A program made the translations under genes and the position numbers. The notes beneath the pieces are model-generated. The model saw nothing but the letters and a program-made list of their open reading frames with translations, was not told where the DNA came from and did no database searches. 64,000 bases of DNA from Hymenopellis radicata (Eukaryota > Basidiomycota > Agaricomycetes > Agaricales > Physalacriaceae). The stretch's first letter is position 1, and every line of letters begins with the position of its first letter. Location: positions 1 through 64,000 of the forward strand of contig JADNRX010000308.1 of NCBI GenBank assembly GCA_015501595.1. Reading direction: 5' to 3'. Shown here piece by piece: positions 54,798-64,000 of this stretch.

Positions 54798-56293
54798 CTA
54801 TACGTCACGGAACCTACGAAATTCCTCATCTCGGTCGAGTATCTCCCAAAGCGGCGCGCTCAACGCCAGATTCAAATCGATAGCACCGGAATCCACATCC
54901 CGAGCCCCCGCCTGACCCTGCTCCTCGTTAGGCAAGAAATAAGCCAGCCCATCAACTAACGAAATCGGCGTAAAGGGCGGCGACACCAGAACAGGCGGGA
55001 CGTCAAACACTGTACCCGCATACATGTCGAACTTGTTCCACTGACTGGCCATGAGGGTTCCATTCCCATACCGGAAATGGTCCCTAATAGCGTTCTTATC
55101 CGGCTGCGCCGCGATCCACTTGAGAGTCGCGTTCATCTCCTCTTTTGAAGTGGTCCGGGGGTGCGCGTCAAGTCATGTACGGCTTTGGCAACTTTCCAGA
55201 GCGGACCGGTGAGGACATCGTGAGTGAGGGTGGTGTAAGTCGTCGTAAGCGAGAAAGGGAAGTAGTGTGGCGGTAGATCGAGACGACTGCGAAGATTGAC
55301 GGGAGATAGGAAGTTGGGGTAGACAGTTCGGCCTGGTTTGCGTCTTTTTTGCGCAATTGCAATCGTGCCGAATAGATGCGCTGGCAGAGATGCGCCGATA
55401 ACGCGTCAAAGCTGGATATCCATCCATGGGTGCCGGTTGGAGCTGTCGCATGTGCTTTAAGCGTGTTGAGCTCGCGGCTGGAGATGTGCAAAAAGCGGCC
55501 CACGACAGAGGGAGGGGGCACATAGGACGACGGTAGGGGGGTCGAGACATCCGCTGAAGGAGCCGGGTCTACATATAATTCTGATGGTTGGAAGTCAAGA
55601 ACTTGCAGCCGTTCCTCTGGCTCATATTCAGATCCGACATGTAAGGCTGGATGTGAGGAGGGTGAGCCAGCGAGGGAAGACTTGAGTCGGAAACAACACC
55701 CCGATACATCTCCGCCATATCGCGCACCAATTGGAAGAAGCCATCGGCGTCCGCCACTACGTGATGCACCCGAACGCCCAACGCGACGCTCCGCACGCGA
55801 AACGCGTATGCTGGACAGTCAAAATGGGATCGCGACAGACGCCTTCAAGGGTCCCATCGTATGGTGCCAACAACGCGTTTCCAGCACCAGGCAGCATCAA
55901 GATGCGGCCCGACCAGAAGAAGAAACTGCATCCAGTCGTTCGCTGCATCGCGCCATGAAGAGTTCAGCGCCAGTACCCAGGCGAGCAATTTCGGCTGCCC
56001 CGTCGCTTGGATTGACTTGTAGGCGACCAGTTAGGTGGGGATAGTAATCCAAAAGTCGCGTCAGAGCGCGTTCGAGGCGCTCGACTGGAATGAAGCTCGA
56101 CATCGAGAGTCGAGGTAGTTTGTTCGTAAACGAAGACGACTGCGATGGGAACATAGGGTAGTATCAGTGCATCAAGCGGGCCAAGGCGAAATGGAGAATG
56201 GAGAGCTGTCCACGATGTTTCGTTGGCACAGCGCACCGTGTGTTTGGAGGTGACAGCGACTGAGTCCGAGGTGGGGCTGACTGTAGTACTCAT
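54798..56293 (-). CDS. BAHD-like transferase family protein, frame-broken
   Basis: The start is the ATG complementary to 56291-56293 (MSTTVSPTSDSV). Motifs of the transferase family (PF02458-like acyltransferases): LGPLDALILPYVPIAVVFVY, SSFIPVERLERALTRLLDYYPHLTGRL, the catalytic HHVVADADG (HHxxxD) followed by FFQLVRDMAEMYRG, NLRSRLDLPPHYFP, VLTGPLWKVAKAVHD, and a C-terminal WNKFDMYAGTVFD at the place of DFGWG. Frame changes are needed near 56125 and 55155 and probably once more, at places not all explained by introns or homopolymers, so this may be a real pseudogene. Neighbour of the trichothecene/plant-alcohol acyltransferase type; substrate unknown. Confidence 0.65.
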
Positions 56294-56766
56294 GAGCTGC
56301 ACGACGCAGTGTTGATGGAGGAAAAGACTGGTTGTCCAGCTTATATTCTCGCTATTCGGCACTGTTTGTACTTGGAAGCGACTTGAACTCGTTTGACTCG
56401 TTCCTGCTCGACCGGAACCGAATCCGGAACCTATTCGGTCGGACGCCATCGTTATACAGAAGAAAACAAAGCAAAGGGACAGAGAGGTGAAAGGAATAAC
56501 CATCTGTTTGAGGAGGGTGATGTTGGGGTGATGGCGGACTAAGAAAAGTAAGTAACACTGTGCTGATGGGAAAAAGATCAATGCCCGATTCGGAAGCGCA
56601 CTGCGCAATACCGCAACAGGTGAACTCCGCCTTGCACGATAAATTTTAATACCTCGGGAAATATATGACGGTGAGAGATATGTTACAGCCAGTTGTAAGA
56701 AGGGCCCAAGTGTTCACCGCTCAACTAACACTTTCAACGTCACATCAAACAGGGTACATAGATACG
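56294..56766. other. no gene seen
   Basis: Upstream region of the transferase gene and 3' flank of the GH43 gene. Nothing supported. Confidence 0.4.
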
Positions 56767-58858
56767 TCAGTAAATAATAATCTTGTCCAAATCAGCCGCG
56801 TAGTCTACGCAATGCATGTTAGAGCTAGAAGAATGGTGCATCTGAGACGCTCACTTGATTGTCCAGCTGCAAAGGTAAGAGTGTTCGATCCACTCCGGAG
56901 CGTGAGCTGTACAGGAACCGAGAGGATGACATGCCCTCCTCCAGTATCGGGCTGGTCAACGACAACGCTTGATCCGCCATTAACACTACAAAGGAGCATC
57001 AGTGCTGCCCCATCCGCGAAGAAAATCCTCACCTAACGGTCATGTTTCGCCAAGAGCTATCACCTAAGAGTCAACATCAGCTGAGCCCGTTCTAAGAAAA
57101 TGGCCGGCAAAGTTACCATTGGCGTAGTACAATGCTACCCAGTGCGCAGCTGCAGTTCCTTGAACCGTCAGAGTCAAAGATCCACCATTGCCTTGGATCA
57201 CTAATTAAGAGAGATATATCAACAGACGGCAGATACGAACCCAAATATCCAATGGCAGTGCCACCAGAAAACGAAGAGTCACTCAACCTCGTCGCATTTC
57301 CACTCAAGGTGCCACTCTCCGCCTCATAAGTCGTTCCAGTCATGACACTGTAAGTTCCTGAAGAATATGAGCAATCATTGACAACATCAACAGATCTGAA
57401 CGCGACATACCCGCTGTAATGTTCAAATTCCACACATCGGCATTCACAATCTGGGGAACCCCGGAGGACCAACTCAGAGGGAACCACATGTACCTGCTAC
57501 TGCCGAGCAAAGATGGCCGCCAGCGATCTCCCATGTATACTCCGTTGGAGCCGAGCGGCATATCGTATGCGTTCTGGGAAAAGTACGTGCGCACAGCTGG
57601 TGGAGCAATGTCGGCTTGAGCGGAGAATGCAGAAGACAGAGACTGGATGACAGGTCGTGAGTACGAGCCCAGAAATAGGTCATTTGAGTCCGTACCGACG
57701 TAGTGAAGTACTTGTTAGGGTTCGGAGCCCATCCTGAGGTATGAGAGGCGAAGAGATAGTAAACCTGGAACGGTATTAGTTTTTGAACGCCGCACAAGCA
57801 CAATGTCTTACTCCATTCCGTTTGATTATTCCCGGAGACTCTAGGGTGGATCCTGGGGAAACATAAGCTACGACTCGCGCGATAATTGCAGCACCCACCA
57901 GAGATGACATTGACCTGCGCCGACACATTGTAATAATCAGCATCCAGTCGGGAGATCTTGAAGTTCTGATTGTTGTCAGAGGCATACAAGAGGTAGGCAG
58001 TGGCTGATGGGGATTCAGAAGACTGAAATCGTTGAGACGTAAGTCCTACCATCGTCTAGGATACCAGTGAGCTAATGTCCTAAGTGTATGAGTGGGTCGA
58101 TGCTCACCATCCAAGAATAATCCCATATCGCGCGACTGGGCGCCGAGTGGGTTCCAACTAGACTTGTATGTGTACGGACCACAGGGCGTCTTGGAAGTAG
58201 CGACGCCAACCATGGCTGCTCCATAGCTGGGCGTTCATTAGAGAAGTGACCGCTAATGATTACAGCCGACAAGTACTCACTTCGAAGTATCAGAATGGAA
58301 CCACATCACGTATTCGGAATTCTGATAGAATGTTAGCCGTTCCTCTGCTTCCGGGAGAGCCTAGATCACCTTTGTGTTAAAAATGACTGCAACGACGTCG
58401 ATTGTATCAGCGGGATAAAAGATGTTTTCGGAAAGGACCTACCTTTCGGCCGTTCAACGATGTTAGAGGTGGAGATGCTCGTTCCGGAGATGGGGGTCAG
58501 AGCGTCATTCTGGCGGGTCCACGTTGTCATGTCGGGGGACTTCCTACATGTTAATCGAAACTGATTTCCTTGAAATGAGCAAGCGTACCGAGTAGCAGGA
58601 TACTGCTTTGAACAGTGCACTGTTGTGCGACTTGTCTTCGCCGTACCAGTAATAGGTCGAGCCGACCTTGCGTGTACCGTCAATATCACATATATAGTAA
58701 CACACGGTGAGCATCACCTTCAAGAACCCGCCACCATGCGCCTGGATAACAGTTCCAGAGGTGTCCGTCCACGTCGCACCGGGAACAACGAGGCCAGCAT
58801 GAGCAGTAATGCCCGCTCCAAGCAATAAGATCGCGATGGGAGAGAGCCAAGAGTACAT
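56767..58858 (-). CDS. GH43 galactan 1,3-beta-galactosidase-like enzyme with CBM35
   Basis: The start MYSWLSPIAILLLGAGITAHA is a signal peptide, so the enzyme is secreted. The catalytic domain shows LVVPGATWTDTSGTVIQAHG, VGSTYYWYGEDKSHNSALFK, EYVMWFHSDTSNYGAAMVG, PLGAQSRDMGLFLDD, TAYLLYASDNNQNFKISRLD, YYLFASHTSGWAPNPNK and PLGSNGVYMGDRWRPSLLGS, which fit the fungal exo-beta-1,3-galactanase group of GH43. A C-terminal CBM35 follows (TTYEAESGTLSGN, GTAIGYLG, HWVALYYANGDSSWRNMTVS) and ends after a last short exon with NYAADLDKIIIY at 56767. It would trim the backbone of arabinogalactans. Several short introns; one join near 58560 may need a base correction in a C run. Confidence 0.85.
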
Positions 58859-59384
58859 AGCGTCCTAGATCACTATTTTCGCCATGATGCCATTATTTAA
58901 GTACGCGCATGAATTCCGGAAAATTTTAGTAGCCTGTCATGCAGCTGTTCTTTGAAGATTATTGCAGTCGTGCACGAGTGCTTATCACGAGCAGCAATGG
59001 AACGCGCTTGACCAATGATCCGCAGCGGGACGATTCGCCACAACAACGGACCGTTTACGAACCATGACTGTGATGCGACCACGAGGCAGAAAATCAATAC
59101 TTATGAAGAGAACGGCATTTTTCCAGAAAACGCATCCCCGTGGTGAGCGCCCAATGTGGATTCGAGATAAGCGCAAAGATGGTAGTTTGAAGCCAAGTTG
59201 GAACTCGGGCCGAACATCCGATCCGTGAGAGCTTCGTCGGCACGTGATCATGTTCTGCGAAGTCGCGTCGGAACCAATTCTTCCTTTCCACCTCTACCAC
59301 TACATTTCGATTCTGATCATACTTGTATAGAAGACACCAAGAGAGCTACTTAAAGTGTCCTGTACCGGATAACCTCAGGAAGCG
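58859..59384. promoter_or_regulatory. divergent promoter region, GH43 / SprT
   Basis: 526 bp between two divergent starts; no coding sequence and no site that I can name. Confidence 0.35.
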
Positions 59385-61416
59385 ATGCCTGCCGGTCCTT
59401 CCAAAGCCAAAGTCGCCCTTGCCACTTTGGGAAGCAGGGAGCCAAATAGGAATACGACGCCCCTGCGCTTTCAAGAAGTCTTGGAGATTGCCTCGGACAG
59501 CGAAGATGAAAGGTAATTGTAAAAGAACACCATGCTTACCACTCACCCTCCATTGGTGCAGAACTCCCCCACCGTCCCGTGCTACTGTCCGTAAAGCCAA
59601 GATTACAACCAACGAGGAAGTTATTGTAATATCCTCCGACGAGGAATATCAGTAAGCCTCGAATGTGAAAGGTTACATCTCTCTCAACTAGCATTTAGAG
59701 CTCCAATACCTTCTACGAATCGTATCTCCAAGTGAGATTCAGTACTATGTTGGAATTCAAGTGACTAAAGATGCTAACAGCAAAGACCAGTCTCCGTCGA
59801 AAGGCCCAACATGTTCTATTAAACCGAAGACTCCTCGTCGCGTTCGCAGAATCGTTCAGAGCTCTGACGAGTCTGATAGCGCTCCCGCAGATGCCCTCGA
59901 CATAACGGACAGCTCTTCTGACGAGGCTGCAAAGGAACGTGCAATAAACCCTCAACCATCACTATCGCGCATCGTGGGTACCTCTACCGCCAAGATTGAC
60001 TTCGGTACAATCGTAAACGGCGGTGAAGTTTTGGTTTGGTATGTCATGCACCCATGATAATGCAGGACGTCCGTTCATCTTCCGTTCAAGGGATGCGCCA
60101 CGCAGTCCTCGCAAACCGATCCGAACACCGCCGAGTATTAGTGTCGCTACACCACCCTCAACTCCGAAGCGCGGAAAGGCCACTCCAGCCGCAGGAAAGG
60201 GTAAGGGTAAGGAAACGGACGCTCCTTCGACAGGAAGATCGTCTCCAACCAAAAAGACGCGACCTGCCAGCCAGAAAGCTATAGCGGAGGCCAAGCAGCA
60301 ACGCTTGGCAGAGTATGCTCAGGCATTGTTTACGGATCTCAACAGGGTGGTCTTCAACGACGGTCTACCGGCCGATGTTGAATTGAAGTGGAGCAAGACG
60401 CTTCGCGTGACAGCTGGGCGTGCGAGCTATTCAAGGTTCTTGTCGTCAATACTTTTCACTTCGAGGGATTGACCAGTCTCTAGGAATCGAAGGGCGAAAT
60501 CACGTCGAAGATCGACCTGGCCGTGAAAGTCCTGGACAGCGAAGGTGGTTTCTTGCGTCCGTTTGAGTCGCGGGAATTGACTGACGCTTCGTTTCGCTAG
60601 AGCGGATTTTGCTGACGATGGCCCATGAGATGTGTCATCTCGCGTGCTGGATTATCAACAAGAAACATAACGAGAATCATGGTGCCCTCTTCAAGGAGTG
60701 GTACGTCCACCATACAACTCGGTCAATGCGGCCTGTAAGAATCAATGTAGGGCGGCTCGAGTAGAGTCTAAACGACCAGATATTCATGTATCGGTATGTG
60801 TTGCAGGGCTTGATGATTATGAATGAGCTGACTCCCGTGTAGACGACGCACGACTACGAGATCGCGTACAAGTTTGAATGGAGTGAGTCCATTCGGTGTC
60901 TTATAACATAGTGCTCCTTCTGAATTCCCGTAGAATGTGAAGTTTGCGACCTTGTGTGCGCAACTCGTTCTAATTGGCAACATGCAAACCTTACTAAAGT
61001 CCTACAGATATGGACGACACAGTAAATCTATAAAGCCTGAAGACGGTTAGTCTCCGCCTGATTTTATCGTCGTTCAATTGCTAACTTTTCGGCAGTATGT
61101 GGGAGGTGCCACAAAGGATACCTTACCCCTTTATTCGTCCAACGCACGCGCAAGGCCCCGCAGACGCCCAAGACCAGTCGGATGGCTCCATCAAAGTCCC
61201 AAGGTCAGCTTGCTTCTGCCCTATGCTACCTGATGCTGAGATGTAGCTGCAGATTCCCCTCTTCGTCGTACGCCGCTCAAGGGTGCCGACAAGGACAGCG
61301 AGGACCTGGAGGTCTCTGTTTGCTCCGGAGAATACGATGAATGCGCCGCAGATTCGGATGATGAAGTCGAAGTCCTTGCGACTATTCTTGCGGGAGTGGA
61401 TCTTTGTGACTCTTGA
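59385..61416 (+). CDS. SprT-like zinc protease, GCNA/ACRC type
   Basis: Exon 1 is 59385-59512 (MPAGPSKAKVALATLG); about nine more short exons lead to the stop at 61416. The N-terminal half is acidic, Ser/Asp-rich and probably disordered (EIASDSEDE, VIVISSDEEY, DITDSSSDEA) and includes SUMO-interacting-like VIVISS. The SprT domain follows: QRLAEYAQALFTDLNRVVFN, LKWSKTLRVTAGRA, KIDLAVKVLDSE, then LLTMAHEMCHLACWIINKKH with the HExxH zinc site, THDYEIAYKFEWKCEVC and the zinc ribbon CGRCHKGYLTPLF. GCNA/Spartan-type proteases remove DNA-protein crosslinks. The join near 60430-60484 seems to lack one base. Length is about 450 residues. Confidence 0.85.
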
Positions 61417-62356
61417 TTATCATCGCTACGATTCGCCCTCTTTCTGCCACGACTGTCCATCTCCAACATATATCAATTATGACTGAGACTCAGATGATGA
61501 ACAAGATACCGAGATGGAGGAGGCGGAGGAACATCTTCTTGCCACTTGGAAGTGACCTCCTTGCGTAGACCATCTCTGCATCTCCCACGTCTTGCTACTA
61601 TTACTTACATTGCTATTATTGTTACTGCAGCCTGCTATTCCAAATTCCCAGAAGCTTGCCAGAAGTTCTTGTATTGAATAATAATATTTTTTATATTTCA
61701 TCTCAAACACCTGTCCTTGATTCCGTATGCTTGTTGTTTACGTTCCACCTTGAAAGCAGAATCTATACCAACGCAGCAGCTGAGCAGCAGCAGCAGAACG
61801 CGTCGCGATTCGCGATCACGTTTCTTCAGGATTCCGTTTCCGGCAAAGTGATCGACCTCCTCTTCTCTTACGACCACGACGACACCAGCGACGATGCCGA
61901 CGACAGCACAGCGGCGGTATTTACGCAGCGTCTTCTAACTGGTTTATACCGCCCAAACTGCCTAAGACCGTCTTTATCGCCATTGAGAGTGTCCAAAGGA
62001 GACGCAACCATGGCGTCGACCAATATACGAATTCAGGAGCAACGGAGAGATTGGCTAGACAGCGGGAATCTGTATTCATACTCGGGACGCCTCTCGATTT
62101 TCATGGACACGGCCGTCCATTCTGTGCGATAATCTGCGCGCCTGGGCACGGGAAGTGAGTGCATATATGCTGGACCAGCTTTGCCTTTCTTACCCACCTG
62201 TATAGCTTCCTATAGATTCTATGCATTCAAGTGAAAACACGGAATGCCGGCCTCATTATACGCGCATGCTCATTTACCTCCCTCCGGATCGTGCGAATTT
62301 CTGGCCAGCGTGGTGCTGGCAGTATCACTTGATTCTGCTCTATCACTACGGTCAGC
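61417..62356. other. no gene recognised
   Basis: A 158-codon frame at 61656-62132 has no motif I know and may include the 5' leader of the SRA gene. Otherwise nothing. Confidence 0.35.
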
Positions 62357-63401
62357 ATGTCAGAGTCGGATACCGACACTCCTCCAGCATCTCCCTCGAC
62401 GAGATCCAAATCTAAACTGTCGGTGTTTCGTCCATGATCATTTGTGTAGCTCAACGATTTCGATTGGCAGGCAGCCCAAAATCGGGAACATTCCTGGGTA
62501 TCCGTCTGGCTCGCTTTTCAAGAACAGGAAGGAGCTCTACGACGCCGGTTTACATCTCCAGTGGAAATATGGTATCCATGGACGGCGGGACGAGGGCGCT
62601 TTTGCTGTCGTGATGTATATCTAGTAATCCATCGAGGCCAAAACGTAGTCGCTGATTAGCACACGCAGCTCAGATGGATATCCAGATGACCTGGATTATT
62701 GGCAGACTGTGTGCGTTCTCTGTCTTTCCCAATGATTCCACTTTTGTGATATATCTTCATGCAGTTATTACACGGGTTCCGGTGCGTCTACCCTTTGCAT
62801 TGTTTCTCGACGTCGATATCATCAATTATCAGGTGGACACGAACGGAACGTGGCAGTTCACACCAAAGATCAAACGTGGCTTCGCGGAAACGGCGCCCTT
62901 CGTGTCCGTATATATCCCTACGCTCAGTGTCCCTGTCGGTGAACGGTCTCTAGGTGTCGTGGATAGCTCATCAGCCCGTCCGCGTTATACGGAGCGATAG
63001 ATGCAGCTGTCTCAAATATCCTGTTCCCAAAGGGTGCGTTGCGATGAAATGTTTTGCCACTAGCTAACTATTTCTTTAGCTATTATCGATACGATGGTCT
63101 GTACATGGTAACTGATGTAGGTCGTCTGTGTATCTGCTGCCCATCCTCACATTTACGAAAATGGCCAGGCGAAACAAGTCAAGGGAAAAGATGGGCTGTT
63201 GATATGTCGCTTCACTTTACAAGTAAGTATGATTTGGATGCCTCTACATTCATTGAAGTGTTTGTATTCTAGCGCTTGATAGACCAAGACTGTCCTCCGG
63301 AGAGCTGGCACGATGCTGCACTCGAACCGCTCGTTGCTCCCGACCCTCTCTCCAACATGGACGAGGATCCAGCTCCAGAACATGATGCTGTGTCAGAGTA
63401 A
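62357..63401 (+). CDS. SRA-YDG domain protein
   Basis: Start at ATG 62357 (MSESDTDTPPASPSTRSKSK), then short exons through to 63401. The SRA-YDG domain can be traced: IGNIPGYPSGSLFKNRKELY, GIHGRRDEGAFAVVISDGYP, DDLDYWQTYYTGSGGHERN, VHTKDQTWLRGNGAL, QPVRVIRSD, GYYRYDGLYMV, QVKGKDGLLICRFTLQ and RLIDQDCPPESW. In UHRF1 and plant SUVH proteins this domain binds modified cytosine in DNA. Here no RING, PHD or SET domain is attached; the tail is acidic (NMDEDPAPEHDAVSE). Some splice sites are estimates. A role in reading 5-methylcytosine is inferred from the family. Confidence 0.8.
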
Positions 63402-63594
63402 TGTGAACTCAGTCTCCAACTGCCACTAGTGACTCAAGTAAACTTAACTGACATTATCTAGTGGCAAGAATATCTGTACAATAGCAAATTCAAGGCTACA
63501 TTAAAATACAACACTAGACTCGATGCCAGTCGCTTCACCAAGCCGATCGGATCGTTGGCATACAACACGAGATAACAATCTTCTACTAATCTTA
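63402..63594. other. 3' intergenic, no feature
   Basis: Convergent 3' flanks of the SRA gene and the partial gene at the window edge; nothing seen. Confidence 0.4.
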
Positions 63595-64000
63595 CTATCC
63601 TTTCACTGCAAGCACTTCTACAGGACCAACGACAATCTCTGCCTTGAACTTTTCACCTAACCACCCAACCCCTCTATGTGCCCGCCCCTTTCCAAACCCG
63701 AAACTCACCCCAGCAACGTCCGATCTCTGACTAGAGCGATTGAAACCGCGCTTGTGCTCTACCGCCGTTTTATACAGTCCCTCGAATGTGTTCCACCCTC
63801 CGCGATATCCTAGCCCGCCCTGTGATTGGGGCAAGCGCGCACGAGAATCGTCAAATATCAAGTGCACCTGGATAAGATTGAAAAGCGACGGTTGCAGATT
63901 TACCAGGTCGCCTGACACGGTGGGTACGAGCCAAGCAATGTATGATGGAAGAAGTCTCCGGCCGAGGTAGAAGAACTCGATAATATACGCGACGACGAGC
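63595..64000 (-). CDS. C-terminus of a 3-beta-HSD/ERG26-like dehydrogenase (partial)
   Basis: The frame is open through the right edge of the window and stops at 63595. Visible part: a hydrophobic AYIIEFFYLGRR, SYIAWLVPTVSGDLVNLQPS, VHLIFDDSRARL, GYRGGWNTFEGLYKTAVEHK and a Gly-rich tail. The DSRA and GY...W(N)T(F/L)EGL motifs recall the C-terminal end of 3-beta-hydroxysteroid dehydrogenase/isomerase and sterol-4-alpha-carboxylate dehydrogenase proteins. The NAD-binding N-terminus lies outside the window, so the assignment is tentative. Confidence 0.5.
   Translation of the reverse strand, partial: LVVAYIIEFFYLGRRLLPSYIAWLVPTVSGDLVNLQPSLFNLIQVHLIFDDSRARLPQSQGGLGYRGGWNTFEGLYKTAVEHKRGFNRSSQRSDVAGVSFGFGKGRAHRGVGWLGEKFKAEIVVGPVEVLAVKG

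Overview
The window is nuclear DNA from a filamentous fungus, most probably a mushroom-forming basidiomycete (Agaricomycetes). The reasons are genes cut by many introns of about 45-60 bp with GTRNGY donors, a fungal HeLo-like/NACHT NLR, a DUF6699-type protein, a GH43 galactanase with a carbohydrate-binding module, and a Tad-like LINE. Exon models were built by hand; for most conserved genes the summed exon lengths give a whole number of codons, which supports the boundaries given.

Layout. 0-7.2 kb: a hypothetical gene, a DUF6699-type gene, a fragment of a dispersed repeat (D), and two hypothetical minus-strand genes. 7.0-16.7 kb: a LINE about 9.65 kb long that has landed in the first intron of the gene at 5969-7171. 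It is flanked by an 18-bp target duplication, carries a 20-A tail, has its 5' part (ORF1) inverted, and holds a nested 1322-bp non-autonomous hAT element with an 8-bp target duplication. 16.9-20.9 kb: a coiled-coil gene and repeat copy A. 22-27 kb: a FAD oxidoreductase convergent with an NLR gene. 28-42.6 kb: a gene-dense core with THG1, two DJ-1/PfpI paralogs, a nucleotidyltransferase-like gene, a class V aminotransferase, a TMEM135-like gene, ASA1 and a RanBPM/GID1 gene. 43.5-54.4 kb: repeat copies B (inverted) and C, flanking PARP, a LENG1/CIR_N gene and a second coiled-coil gene. 54.8-64 kb: a BAHD-like transferase, a GH43 + CBM35 galactanase, a SprT/GCNA-type protease, an SRA-YDG protein and the 3' end of a dehydrogenase-like gene.

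The genes do not form a biosynthetic cluster. Several serve nucleic-acid or protein quality control (THG1, ASA1, PARP, SprT/GCNA, SRA, GID1), and many pairs are divergent with short shared promoters (PARP/LENG1, THG1/DJ-1, GH43/SprT). 

Two things stand out. First, the dispersed repeat A/B/C has no recognisable coding content but carries a tandem array of palindromic modules whose stems look compensated between units. Second, at least eleven positions in otherwise well-conserved genes need a one-base change in a homopolymer run to stay in frame. Such widespread breakage, including conserved housekeeping genes, points to assembly indels rather than true pseudogenes. All family names come from recognising motifs by eye; no search was run.
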